Below, piece by piece: positions 1 to 8,291 of a stretch of DNA of 64,000 nt. Position 1 is the stretch's first letter; every line of letters begins with the position of its first letter. The notes beneath the pieces are model-generated. The model saw only the letters and a program-made list of their open reading frames with translations, ran no database searches and was not told the origin of the DNA. Source of the DNA: CALOFP01 sp942492635. Lineage in GTDB: Bacteria > UBP6 > UBA1177 > CALOFP01. The stretch lies in NCBI GenBank assembly GCA_942492635.1, contig CALOFP010000002.1:558001-622000 (forward strand). Direction: 5' to 3'. The translations under genes were made by a program, and so were the position numbers.

Positions 1-1
1 G

Positions 2-1378
2 GGAGCTAAAGGAGGAGAAGGGCAGGCCATTCCCGATATTTTATCCATATGGTTCTATGGAGATGGTCTCTCTCCAGGATCATATTCTCTGATGGATGGT
101 GGAGACGCAAACTATGCCACCTGCTCAAGATGTGTACTTGTCGTTGAAAATCTGTCAGGTGATACGTTCTCAAAAACCTATTTCCAGCAGTATGGAACAT
201 TGAATATTGACTATGTGGACAGTAATAGCGGTTCAATCGGATCATTGGATGAGTTAAGATTGATTGAGGTCTCCATAGATTCTAGCACTGTTGTCTCCAC
301 ACCTGTTCCAGGTGGCGATTGTCTTCATATACAGAGCGCAGCATGGAACACAACAGCAGAAACAGCCTGCGACGCTAATGAGGATTGCAGTGGTGATAAA
401 GCGTTGTGTAAGGTTGATCCCGGGATATGTGTGGAGTGTCTGACAGATGATGATTGCACAGGAAATGAGGGAACTGATATTTGTGATCAAACCCTAAACG
501 CGTGTGTCCCCGTTTTGGGACAAAGAGGTAACAATTGCGATTCACAAACAATAACAGAGATAATTCAAACAGGCTTATATGAAGATGATATCTCACTTCC
601 GGGTTACACAGATGACTTCTCTCCTTCGCCAACATGTTCCGCTTCCGGAAGCGAAAATAACGGGAAAGATATGGTTTTCAAATTGTTGCTCAATAAGCAG
701 TCGGATGTTCTTCTTCGAGTGGATAAAGCCCCGGGAGACGACAGTTTTCTCTATATGGATACCATTTGCGGAAGCGAGTCCATGGGATGCAGCGACAATA
801 TCTCCGATGAAAATCGTCTAAGCAGGCTCGATATGCAGTTGCTTTCTCCGGGAGAGTACTACGTTGTAGCCGATGTAGCGGGAAATTCGGAGGGAGAGAT
901 CTCTCTTTTTGCTGATATTATGCCGATTCCCCTAAATTCAAACTACAGTTTTGAAAAATGGAGTGACGGTCTTCCCCTGAATTGGACTAAAGGCGTTGAT
1001 GTTGCAGTTTCGGAGGAGACTCTTAATCGCTATTTTCTTGATAAAAGCTGCAGAGTTACACTCAACTCTGAAAGTTCCGGGAACCTGTTCATAAGTCACT
1101 CATTTACTGTTGAGGTTGGAAAAGTCTACGATGTTACCGCAAAAGTGTTTGCGTCCAAGGGAACTGTGAAGGCCAATATTTACTATGATGAAGTTAATAA
1201 GGGAGAACTTTCCGACAATTCTATAGTTAATGAATGGCAGACAATTTCCTACTCGTTCAGTGCTGATCAGGAAAATGATTCTCTTAAGGTACGTTTTTAT
1301 CCTCAGGAGGGATTTACTATTGGAGAAACAGTGATAGTAGACGATTTCAGAATCGTCGAAAGAGTCTCCACCCCGTAA
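2..1378 (+). CDS. Cys-rich surface protein, 5' end outside window (partial)
   Basis: The reading frame is open from base 2, so the first in-window ATG (92) is probably internal; about 458 residues are visible. The N-terminal part matches a module seen twice in the next gene: a Gly/Asp-rich GGDANYATCSRC stretch, an aromatic patch (YFQQYG), LRLIEVSIDSSTV, then PVPGGDCLHI and AWNT. Short Cys repeats of the CDANEDC / CVECLTDDDC type follow, then a region with SGSENNGKDMVFKL that resembles a pre-peptidase C-terminal-like beta domain. The last ~150 residues (NSNYSFEKW onward, ending VDDFRIVE) look like a carbohydrate-binding-module-type jelly roll. No catalytic motif is visible. By analogy with its neighbour it is probably a surface lipoprotein whose signal peptide lies upstream of the window. 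Function unknown. Confidence 0.8.
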   Translation, partial: GAKGGEGQAIPDILSIWFYGDGLSPGSYSLMDGGDANYATCSRCVLVVENLSGDTFSKTYFQQYGTLNIDYVDSNSGSIGSLDELRLIEVSIDSSTVVSTPVPGGDCLHIQSAAWNTTAETACDANEDCSGDKALCKVDPGICVECLTDDDCTGNEGTDICDQTLNACVPVLGQRGNNCDSQTITEIIQTGLYEDDISLPGYTDDFSPSPTCSASGSENNGKDMVFKLLLNKQSDVLLRVDKAPGDDSFLYMDTICGSESMGCSDNISDENRLSRLDMQLLSPGEYYVVADVAGNSEGEISLFADIMPIPLNSNYSFEKWSDGLPLNWTKGVDVAVSEETLNRYFLDKSCRVTLNSESSGNLFISHSFTVEVGKVYDVTAKVFASKGTVKANIYYDEVNKGELSDNSIVNEWQTISYSFSADQENDSLKVRFYPQEGFTIGETVIVDDFRIVERVSTP

Positions 1379-1570
1379 TTTACCGAACATCCAAACTTTA
1401 TATCATTTATTCAACTATTAACCATATGAAATTACATATAAAATAGTCTTTATTGTACGAAAACTTTCATGAAGGTACTTTAATTTCTTGTGTTGAAGTG
1501 ATACGCAATGCTATACTTTAGGCTCAATTCTCAAAATTTGGTGTTTTAAAAAATTTTCAGGAGACAAGCC

Positions 1571-3862
1571 ATGAAAAACTTTTCACTATTTTTATTACTC
1601 CTTTTATCGCTTCTTTTCTATTCGTGTGGAGATGACGACAAAACGAAGAAGGAGGTTGACGACAAAGACCTTGTTGATGTGGATGTGACGGATGAGGATG
1701 AAGTGGAACCGAAACCGGATGAAATGCCCGACGAAATGCCCGACGAAATGCCCGACGAAATGCCAGACGAAATGCCAGATGAAATGCCAGATGAAATGCC
1801 AGATGAAATGCCAGATGAAATGCCAGATGAAATGCCAGATGAAATGCCAGATGAAATGCCAGATGAAATGCCAGATGAAATGCCAGATGAAATGCCAGAT
1901 GAAATGCCAGATGAAATGCCAGACGAAATGCCAGACGAAATGCCAGATGATGACGCTGCTGTTTCCTGCACATCCTTATCCACGGAATTAGGAGAGTTTG
2001 TATACAGCTCATCAAGAGAAACATATATTTCAGTTGTTGATCTGGGAGATCAGACTATAAACGTTATAGATGTTCTATTTTTTGGAAATACATATGATCC
2101 GGCAAATGCTCCGCTTACTTATGATTTGGGAGCGGGAGATAATGGCAACTACAGCACATGTTCACAGTGTGTAACCATGCTGAAAAATGTTCAAAATAAC
2201 GTTCCTGAAAAAATATTTTTTCAGGAAAGTGGTTTTATTACTCTTGTGAAGTTCAAGGATAACAACAAAGCTGTCTCTGAACAGTCGGAGGCAACCATCG
2301 CAAACCTCAAACTGATTGAGGTTACCATCGATCAGGGAACATTTGCCTCGGTTCCTGTTGAAGGGGGAGAGTGCTTTGAAATTGCTTCGGCGGGATGGAA
2401 TACAGTGCATGAGTGTGATATTGCGACTCAGGCAACAGACTGCAGCGATCCGACTCCTGTATGTCATCCGGATACATTCACATGTGTCGGATGTGTAGTG
2501 AATGAAGATTGTGCAGGAGAGAAGTTGTGTAATCTTGATACTTTCACTTGTTACGATCCGGAGTGTTCAACTGATGCCGATTGTTCAGCTCCTACACCAG
2601 CATGCGATACATCTACACGTCTTTGTGTAGAATGTACCGCCAATGAAAACTGCGCCGAAGGTCAGCAGTGCAACCCGGCAACATTCAAGTGCGAAGCATT
2701 AGACCTGTGTACAGGAATATCTCTTGGATCTTTTTTACAGAATCCGGACAGCAAGAATGTCTATATCGCAACCTATGATCCGGATACAGGTGCTCTGGAT
2801 AGTCAAAACAATGAGGTAGAGGACTTTTTCCAGCTGGAAATATATGCTGATACATTTGCTCCGGGCACGGTGGATATCATGACGGGAGGCAATGACAACT
2901 TTGAGACATGTGACTACTGTCTGAGAGTTATAGAGAATGCAACGGACGCGACATCCAGAAAAGACTACTTTGCTCAGTTCGGATCAATAGAGATAGGTTA
3001 CGTAGGTGCCGATAACGTCTCATTCGGTACCATTTCAAACCTTCGACTCATTGAGGTAACAATCGATAAGACAACTTTCAAATCGACCCCCGTGGAAGGC
3101 GGAGACTGTCTCCATGTTGAAACCGGGGCTTGGAATGTTACCGGAGAAACTCTCTGCACGACAAACGCAGACTGTAGCGGGGATAAGGCAGTCTGTAAGA
3201 CTGATCCGGGATGGTGCGTTGAATGTCTTGCGGATGGCGACTGTGCAGAAGGCACATGCGACACGGGGACGAATACCTGCTCTACCCCAACACCGACGGG
3301 AGGTCTAATAATCAGTGAATATATTGAAGGCGGTGCAAGTAACAAGGCAATCGAGGTTTACAATGCTTCTAGTGGAGAAATTGATCTCAGCCAATATCGT
3401 TTAGCTCTCTACAGCAACGGATCTCCTACCGTAATAAATTCACTTATCTTAAGTGATTGCGGAGTAGGCAATACGACTCTTGCAGCGGGGGGCGTCATCG
3501 TTGTAATGAATGCAAGTTTTGACGCGACAGTGTTAGGAAGGGCCACATGCACAAGCGAAGTAACATTTTTCAATGGAGACGATGCTGTAACGCTTGAGAA
3601 AAAGGTTGGAGATACGTGGTCGAACACACCTGCGGAGGGCAGTATAGTAGACATTATCGGAGAGGTCGGTACAGATCCGGGAAGTGAATGGACATGGACC
3701 GATGGAGAAACCGCCTGTTCAACACTCAATAAAACACTCGTTAAGAAAGATGGGGTTTCAGAAGGATCTGCTGTTTGGGATTCCACGAAATGGACATGCT
3801 ATCCGCAGGATACCTTCACCTATCTAGGGGCTCACCCTGGTGAGTTTGCTCCAGGCAAGTGA
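1571..3862 (+). CDS. Large lipoprotein with PDEM repeat linker, two Cys modules and lamin-tail domain
   Basis: The start has a CAGGAG ribosome binding site 7 bases upstream. Residues 1-19 form a lipoprotein signal peptide with lipobox LFYSC (Cys19), followed by GDDDK. An acidic linker contains 19 consecutive PDEM units (residues ~49-124). Two copies of the shared module follow (about 133-278 and 380-530), each with a GDN/NDN-Y/F-xTC-x-x-C centre, an FF/YF aromatic patch, L-R/K-L-IEVTID, GG-C and WNT. Between and after them are short Cys repeats (DADCSAPTPAC and similar). The C-terminal ~190 residues begin GLIISEYIEGGASNKAIEVYN, a lamin-tail domain (LTD) signature; in bacteria LTDs are found on extracellular proteins. 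No enzyme motif is seen. Likely displayed on the outer-membrane surface, with the PDEM tract as spacer. Confidence 0.9.
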   Translation: MKNFSLFLLLLLSLLFYSCGDDDKTKKEVDDKDLVDVDVTDEDEVEPKPDEMPDEMPDEMPDEMPDEMPDEMPDEMPDEMPDEMPDEMPDEMPDEMPDEMPDEMPDEMPDEMPDEMPDEMPDEMPDDDAAVSCTSLSTELGEFVYSSSRETYISVVDLGDQTINVIDVLFFGNTYDPANAPLTYDLGAGDNGNYSTCSQCVTMLKNVQNNVPEKIFFQESGFITLVKFKDNNKAVSEQSEATIANLKLIEVTIDQGTFASVPVEGGECFEIASAGWNTVHECDIATQATDCSDPTPVCHPDTFTCVGCVVNEDCAGEKLCNLDTFTCYDPECSTDADCSAPTPACDTSTRLCVECTANENCAEGQQCNPATFKCEALDLCTGISLGSFLQNPDSKNVYIATYDPDTGALDSQNNEVEDFFQLEIYADTFAPGTVDIMTGGNDNFETCDYCLRVIENATDATSRKDYFAQFGSIEIGYVGADNVSFGTISNLRLIEVTIDKTTFKSTPVEGGDCLHVETGAWNVTGETLCTTNADCSGDKAVCKTDPGWCVECLADGDCAEGTCDTGTNTCSTPTPTGGLIISEYIEGGASNKAIEVYNASSGEIDLSQYRLALYSNGSPTVINSLILSDCGVGNTTLAAGGVIVVMNASFDATVLGRATCTSEVTFFNGDDAVTLEKKVGDTWSNTPAEGSIVDIIGEVGTDPGSEWTWTDGETACSTLNKTLVKKDGVSEGSAVWDSTKWTCYPQDTFTYLGAHPGEFAPGK
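1715..1942 (+). repeat. 12-bp minisatellite, 19 units, encoding PDEM
   Basis: Nineteen uninterrupted copies of a 12-base unit (consensus ccagatgaaatg) lie in frame in the lipoprotein linker. Units 6-17 are identical. The flanking units carry silent differences (ccggat in unit 1, cccgac in 2-4, ccagac in 5, 18 and 19). Identical units inside variant edges suggest recent expansion from the middle by slippage or unequal recombination. Unit length is a multiple of three, so copy-number change alters linker length without shifting frame. Confidence 0.97.
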
Positions 3863-3887
3863 CAACTTCCCAAGTTGCATGAATTTT
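3863..3887 (+). terminator. Weak hairpin after the PDEM lipoprotein
   Basis: CAACTT-CCC-AAGTTG starts directly after the stop codon, and a T5 run follows about 6 bases later. The stem is short, so this is only a possible intrinsic terminator. Confidence 0.3.
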
Positions 3888-3977
3888 TCAGATTTCAATT
3901 ATTCCTGAAATTTGGCTGAAAAACCATCGGAATTAATCTAAAAAAGAAAAGAATATCCAGTCAGAAATCGCGAAATT

Positions 3978-5195
3978 TCAGTAGGAGATCTTGCGATCTT
4001 CCAATCCGATGAACTCGTCGTAGAATAGGTTAATCGCCTTATGAAGATCGGAACGGTTGATTAAAAGACTGATTCTGAAAGAAGAGGTGTGAACACTGTA
4101 GTAGCTTACGGATGCCTCTTTCAGAAGATTGATGGAGTTGAGGAGAAAATCGTTTTTATCAGTAATCCCTGCGCCAATAAGGGAAATAGCCGAAAGGGAA
4201 CGATCAATCTTAATTTCTTCTCCAAAAGTTGAGTGAATTCTGGTAACAGCATGATCCAGATGGTAATTTTCTTTTTCCGGTATGATGAGGGACCCCTTCA
4301 TTTCTCCCTCTGTATCACGATAAAAACTTATCTGTTTTACTTTAAGGTTTTCCCTTTCACAGAGTTCGATTACCTGATAAACCATTTTTCCGGAAACACG
4401 TATGAAAGATATGCGTTCCTCTGAAGCTATGCCGACAACCTTTGGACGAATTCTTCCTTCGAGATTTTTTATGATTGTACCGTCTCTTTCAGGATCAAAG
4501 CTGCTTTTGCAAACAATGGGGGTCTTTTTAATCTTTGCAAACTCCACGGCCTTCGGATGAAGAACGCCGGCGCCGGCTTCTGCCATCTCCTGCATCTCTT
4601 CGTAGCTTAGAATATCCGCCTTTTTCGGAGCGTTGACTATTCTTGGGTCGGTGGAATAGACACCGTCGACATCACTGTATATTTCACATCTTTCTGCATC
4701 GAGGGCGGATGCCAGGGCAACTGCAGAGGTATCTGATCCGCCTCTTCCCAGAGTGGTTACCTCTTTTTTGAAGCTTACACCTTGGAATCCTCCAACTACG
4801 ACAATATTGCCGTCGTTGAGTGCAGTAATAAGGCGATGGGGACGGATCTCAATTATTCTGGCGTTGGTATGGTTGTCGTCGGTAATTATTCCGGCCTGGG
4901 AACCTGTGAATGAGATTGCCTTCACACCTTTTGAGTTCAGAGCCATGGATAGTATTGAGGCGCTTACCCGCTCCCCGCTCGTGAGGAGCATGTCCAACTC
5001 CCTCAGCGACTTGTCGGGAGAGTAGGGAGTTGCTTTCGTGAGAAGCTTGTCGGTAGTGTTTCCCATGGCTGAAACCACAACTACAACGTTTTCGAATAGA
5101 CTTTTCTTTTCGAGAACAATATTGACGACTCGATCGATACCGGTTTTGTCCGAAAGAGAGGATCCGCCGAACTTGAGGACAATTTTCTGGTTCAT
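3978..5195 (-). CDS. lysC: Aspartate kinase (monofunctional, ACT domains)
   Basis: Phosphorylates L-aspartate, the first step toward lysine, threonine and methionine (and diaminopimelate). The N-terminus KIVLKFGGSSL is the kinase signature. VVVVSAMGNTTDKLL, FTGSQAGI, GRGGSDTSAVALA and YSDVDGVYSTDPRIV follow, as in the amino-acid kinase fold. Residues ~265-405 hold two ACT regions (around VIELCERENLKVKQI and ISLIGAGITDKNDFLL), the usual site of feedback control. At 405 residues it fits the monofunctional class. The ATG at 5195 is preferred because it overlaps the upstream stop codon as ATGA and has AGGGT just upstream; a start 21 bases further upstream has no such support. Last gene of the minus-strand run from tolC. 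lysC is used for the family; the isozyme cannot be fixed from sequence alone. Confidence 0.93.
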   Translation of the reverse strand: MNQKIVLKFGGSSLSDKTGIDRVVNIVLEKKSLFENVVVVVSAMGNTTDKLLTKATPYSPDKSLRELDMLLTSGERVSASILSMALNSKGVKAISFTGSQAGIITDDNHTNARIIEIRPHRLITALNDGNIVVVGGFQGVSFKKEVTTLGRGGSDTSAVALASALDAERCEIYSDVDGVYSTDPRIVNAPKKADILSYEEMQEMAEAGAGVLHPKAVEFAKIKKTPIVCKSSFDPERDGTIIKNLEGRIRPKVVGIASEERISFIRVSGKMVYQVIELCERENLKVKQISFYRDTEGEMKGSLIIPEKENYHLDHAVTRIHSTFGEEIKIDRSLSAISLIGAGITDKNDFLLNSINLLKEASVSYYSVHTSSFRISLLINRSDLHKAINLFYDEFIGLEDRKISY

Positions 5196-5662
5196 CTTAC
5201 CCTGACTTCTTCCCACTGCTTGATAAGTTTTCCGTTGGAATCGAATATGTTGAAACTGTATTCTCCTCCGGAAACATTGGATATTACAACTTTTAGATCG
5301 TAGTAACAGAGTTTCGAAGATTTTGAAAACATTATTTTTTCGGAAAGATTTATGTTTTCCTCATCTGCGTCGAGGACAAGTATGGTCTCGAATGTGTTGA
5401 AGCTGGCGTTGCCGTATTGGTCGGCTATGCCGATAACTGAGTTTTCAGGAAGAAGAATATTCGAGTGCCGGTAGGTTATACGGTCTCCTTCAACATCGTA
5501 GGAGAAATCTTCCTCGCCGGGGGTCTTTCTGCATTCCGAAGTCTGGGTAATGTCATCAACGGACACGAAGGGATTTGTGAAAGACTCGGTGGCTCCGCAG
5601 GAGACGATGAGAGTAATTAGAAAAGGGAAAAGAAGGCGAAGTGTTTTCAAGTGATCCTCCAT
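5192..5662 (-). CDS. Small hypothetical lipoprotein
   Basis: About 156 residues. The chosen ATG gives a typical signal peptide, MEDHLKTLRLLFPFLITLIVSC, with lipobox LIVSC; an upstream in-frame ATG at 5722 would place the signal deep in the protein and overlap queH by 52 bases. The mature part is mostly predicted beta strand with paired Cys residues (TSECRKT and KLCYYDLKV). I recognise no family. It starts 8 bases after queH and its stop overlaps the aspartate kinase start, so it is probably co-transcribed with both. The ribosome binding site is weak, consistent with coupled translation. Confidence 0.75.
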   Translation of the reverse strand: MEDHLKTLRLLFPFLITLIVSCGATESFTNPFVSVDDITQTSECRKTPGEEDFSYDVEGDRITYRHSNILLPENSVIGIADQYGNASFNTFETILVLDADEENINLSEKIMFSKSSKLCYYDLKVVISNVSGGEYSFNIFDSNGKLIKQWEEVRVR

Positions 5663-5670
5663 TGCATCGG

Positions 5671-6234
5671 TCAGTTCTTTCTGTTCCTGCGGCTCAGAGT
5701 CTCCTCCATGCTGAAAGAACACCCGCAGTAGTTTTGTCTGTAGAGATCGTGCTCTTTTGAAAGTTCTACTGATCTAAGATAGTTCCATTTTGAGGAGAGG
5801 TATTCGATTCCCGTCGAAAGGGAGAGCTTTTCTCCTATCTCATTGAGCCACAAAAAGTTTTTATGAGGACTGATTGAGAGAGAGGTTGTAACGTGGGTGA
5901 AACCCTCTTTCTGAGCCAGTTCGAAGCTCTTCAGCAGACGAAGATAGTAACAGAGGAAGCAGCGATAGCCCTTCTCTCCGGTGTGTCTGAGAGGCGCAAC
6001 CATTCGATGCCACTCTTCAACTCCGGAATCATCATCCAGAAGAGGTACGGTTCCTCCGGTAAATTCGCGGAGAAAACGGTGGGCTTCCTCCTTCCTTTTC
6101 GATCTTTCGATCTGTTCCGTTATGTTGGGGTTGAAGTAGAAGCAGGATATGTTTCCGTTGAAGGTGTCGTCCAACTCTTCAATAACGCCTGCGGAGCAGG
6201 GCGCGCAGCAGATGTGGACGAGAATCGAACTCAT
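5671..6234 (-). CDS. queH: Epoxyqueuosine reductase QueH
   Basis: Catalyses the last step of queuosine synthesis in tRNA, reducing epoxyqueuosine to queuosine; QueH is the non-homologous alternative to QueG. Diagnostic features of this family (formerly DUF208) are the N-terminal HICCAPCSAG motif, a central CFLCYYLRL, the SLSISPHKNFLWLNEIG segment and the C-terminal YRQNYCGCSFS. The clustered Cys residues fit the iron-sulfur and metal sites described for QueH. Length (187 residues) is normal. Its ATG overlaps the stop of the mlaC-like gene (ATGA), implying translational coupling. No other queuosine gene is visible nearby. Confidence 0.93.
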   Translation of the reverse strand: MSSILVHICCAPCSAGVIEELDDTFNGNISCFYFNPNITEQIERSKRKEEAHRFLREFTGGTVPLLDDDSGVEEWHRMVAPLRHTGEKGYRCFLCYYLRLLKSFELAQKEGFTHVTTSLSISPHKNFLWLNEIGEKLSLSTGIEYLSSKWNYLRSVELSKEHDLYRQNYCGCSFSMEETLSRRNRKN

Positions 6235-6872
6235 TTGGAATCCAGTTTCTTGTCAAGCTTTTTGATGAGTCCGTCAACGCCATCCTTTTTCAGTGTGGCC
6301 GAGAACTGTTTTTTGTAGTTTCTTATGAGACTGACTCCGTCAAGCTCAATATCGAAAACTTTGAAATCGTTTTTTCCGGCAGGTTTATGCAGGTGGTAGA
6401 TAACTTCATAGATAACGGGTCTCTTCTTGTAGGAGACCTGAACCTCGGTTGTAATGAATACGCTCTTTCTGACACCCTTAACGTAGAGATCCTCTTTGCC
6501 TCGCTCAACATACTTTTTTTCGTAGCCCCTGTTGTAGAATATTTCTTCAAGGTAAAAGTCGGTAAGAAGCCTTTTTAATCGGCTGAAAAGCTGATCCTGT
6601 TTGCCTTTAGGGGTTTTATCCCACTCTTCTCCGATTGTGTAGCGGGCTATGAAGTCGTAGTCCATCATCTGGTCCAGTACTTCACGGGCTACGGTGTTTT
6701 TCTTTTTAAAAAGGGGCGAACCCTTCTTGGCTTTCACCGTAGTCCACTTCTCAAGCTGTTGAACGTTCTTCTCGAGATAGCGGAGTGCAAGAACCGGGTC
6801 GAGACCGGCTTCGCCGGCTCCGAAAAGGGTTCCGAAGGAGAGTAAAATCACAAATAATGAAACAATTTTCAT
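6231..6872 (-). CDS. MlaC/Ttg2D-like periplasmic lipid-transport protein
   Basis: 213 residues with a cleavable signal peptide (MKIVSLFVILLSFGTLFGAGEAG). The rest has the MlaC pattern: an N-terminal helical part with DPVLALRYLEKNVQQL, AREVLDQMMDYDFIARYTIG and WDKTPKGKQDQLFSRLKRLL, followed by strands (VRKSVFITTEVQVSYKKRPV, YEVIYHLH, KVFDIELDGVSLIRNYKKQF). MlaC proteins carry phospholipid between the outer membrane and the inner-membrane MlaFEDB complex. No mlaE, F, D or B gene lies in the window, so its partner transporter is elsewhere or different. Ribosome binding site AGGTGG, 4 bases from ATG. It sits 8 bases downstream of the tolC-like gene. Confidence 0.85.
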   Translation of the reverse strand: MKIVSLFVILLSFGTLFGAGEAGLDPVLALRYLEKNVQQLEKWTTVKAKKGSPLFKKKNTVAREVLDQMMDYDFIARYTIGEEWDKTPKGKQDQLFSRLKRLLTDFYLEEIFYNRGYEKKYVERGKEDLYVKGVRKSVFITTEVQVSYKKRPVIYEVIYHLHKPAGKNDFKVFDIELDGVSLIRNYKKQFSATLKKDGVDGLIKKLDKKLDSK

Positions 6873-6880
6873 ATCACCAC

Positions 6881-8278
6881 CTAGTTCATTCCAACAAAAC
6901 TCTTAATCTCTTCGACCTTCATATTATAGTCATAGTAGGAAGAAATCAACAGAAATTCCTGTTCTGAAAATTTCTTGATAGAGTCCACCAAATCCGATGG
7001 CTTACCGAAGCCTCCACGATAGTTGGCAAGCTCCATGGTCATCCATCCTTTGGCATGCTTTCTTGCCTTGCGAATGTGGCGTATCTTCGACTCCATGAAT
7101 TTCAATTCGTTGTATTTTTTCTTCAGCTCCAGCAGGGATGTGTCACGGGCAAAGGCAGCCCGGAGCATGTCGGATTTCCAACGGGCCTTCGATTTTTTTA
7201 TCTTTGACCACTGCTCCCAGAAGTTGAGGTTGAATGTCATTCCTATTCCGATTTCTCCATCCGTTCCGTTGTAGGGGCTGTTAGGTATCGGAGATTCGGT
7301 ATCGTTCTTAACGCTGGATGTGTACTTGTATTCGATACTTCCTCCGAAGCCTAGATCGGGAAGAATGTTGCTGAACTCAAGTTCATAGAGATATCTCCTT
7401 GCCTCAAGTCCGTTTGTCACGAGCCTGCTGTAGGGACTATCTTTCTGAAGAAATACACTAAGTTCTTCCAGCTCCCGGTCAAAATTGATTTTTGAGAGGT
7501 ATCTATCCTTTATTTCCCAATCGTCGCCGAAAAGTTTGGAGAAGACACTCTTTATGGTTTCCCTCGAGTAACGGATCTGATCGTACCTGTAGAGAATGTT
7601 CTCTTTCTCTATCCTCAGCTTGATGAGATCTGTCTGAGTGACCCCCTCCTTCTCCTCGAAGAGCATCTCCTTGAGTTTTGTCTCCGCTTCCTTCACTTTT
7701 TCAACGGCATCGGAGAGTTTCTCCTCCATCTCAGTTGCCATGACGTAGCTGTAGTAGATGGAGAGAGCTTCCTTTTTGAGTTTGAGAACAGTTATGTCTC
7801 TCTTCGCTTTGGCAACCTCAACACCTCTGCGGGCTGCGCCTTTCGCGTTTGATATTTTACCGAATGTGTAGAGCGGCATAACAAAGGATCCGTCGAGTCT
7901 TACGGCGATACCCCACTTATCCAGATCGGAAAGATCTTCTGCTCTTTTCCATCTCCCGAGATTCCCGGTTTTACCGTCAACGGTAACCTCGTCAAAATGG
8001 TACTCGTATTTTGGGTGAGGGCCTGTTGATGCTGTGGCCTTGATTTTCGGTATGTGCATGGAGTATGCACGGTCGAGGTCTGCTTCTGCAGCTTGAATAT
8101 CCATCTCCGAGGCATCGACGATTTTTGCCTTCTTTACAAAGGCGTCAACAAAGTCGCCGGGACCGATAACAGGCTTTTCCGCGGCTGAAACGTAGAGTGT
8201 CGAGAGGAGTGTAAAAAAGAAAAGGAGCACCCCCTGAGAGGGTGCTCCATAATATTTTGCACGAAATCGTTTTTCCAT
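6881..8278 (-). CDS. TolC-family outer-membrane efflux/export protein
   Basis: 465 residues. The N-terminus has a basic segment (MEKRFRAK) and a hydrophobic stretch ending YVSAA, consistent with a signal peptide. Two long amphipathic, heptad-like helical regions (about 150-230 and 385-450) and intervening beta segments with GSIEYKY and GIGMTFNLNFWEQW fit the OEP/TolC fold, which forms the outer-membrane duct of tripartite pumps and type I systems. No inner-membrane pump or adaptor gene is adjacent. The ATG at 8278 lies 13 bases after the tsf stop and has no clear ribosome binding site. A strong terminator hairpin lies inside its first codons, so the true start could be later (for example the GTG about 50 bases downstream). 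Confidence 0.85.
   Translation of the reverse strand: MEKRFRAKYYGAPSQGVLLFFFTLLSTLYVSAAEKPVIGPGDFVDAFVKKAKIVDASEMDIQAAEADLDRAYSMHIPKIKATASTGPHPKYEYHFDEVTVDGKTGNLGRWKRAEDLSDLDKWGIAVRLDGSFVMPLYTFGKISNAKGAARRGVEVAKAKRDITVLKLKKEALSIYYSYVMATEMEEKLSDAVEKVKEAETKLKEMLFEEKEGVTQTDLIKLRIEKENILYRYDQIRYSRETIKSVFSKLFGDDWEIKDRYLSKINFDRELEELSVFLQKDSPYSRLVTNGLEARRYLYELEFSNILPDLGFGGSIEYKYTSSVKNDTESPIPNSPYNGTDGEIGIGMTFNLNFWEQWSKIKKSKARWKSDMLRAAFARDTSLLELKKKYNELKFMESKIRHIRKARKHAKGWMTMELANYRGGFGKPSDLVDSIKKFSEQEFLLISSYYDYNMKVEEIKSFVGMN
8213..8248 (-). terminator. Intrinsic terminator downstream of tsf, inside tolC signal-peptide codons
   Basis: On the minus strand GGAGCACCC-TCTCAGG-GGGTGCTCC forms a perfect 9-bp stem and is followed immediately by TTTTCTTTTTT. 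This is a textbook Rho-independent terminator 44 bases after the tsf stop codon, overlapping codons ~11-22 of the tolC-like gene. Confidence 0.85.
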
Positions 8279-8291
8279 CGCAGTTCAGAAA

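Noticed and set aside
1557..2024. Long open frames antisense to, and in other frames of, the PDEM lipoprotein
   Set aside because: They exist because a 12-bp repeat keeps every frame open; their translations are low-complexity and lack ribosome binding sites.
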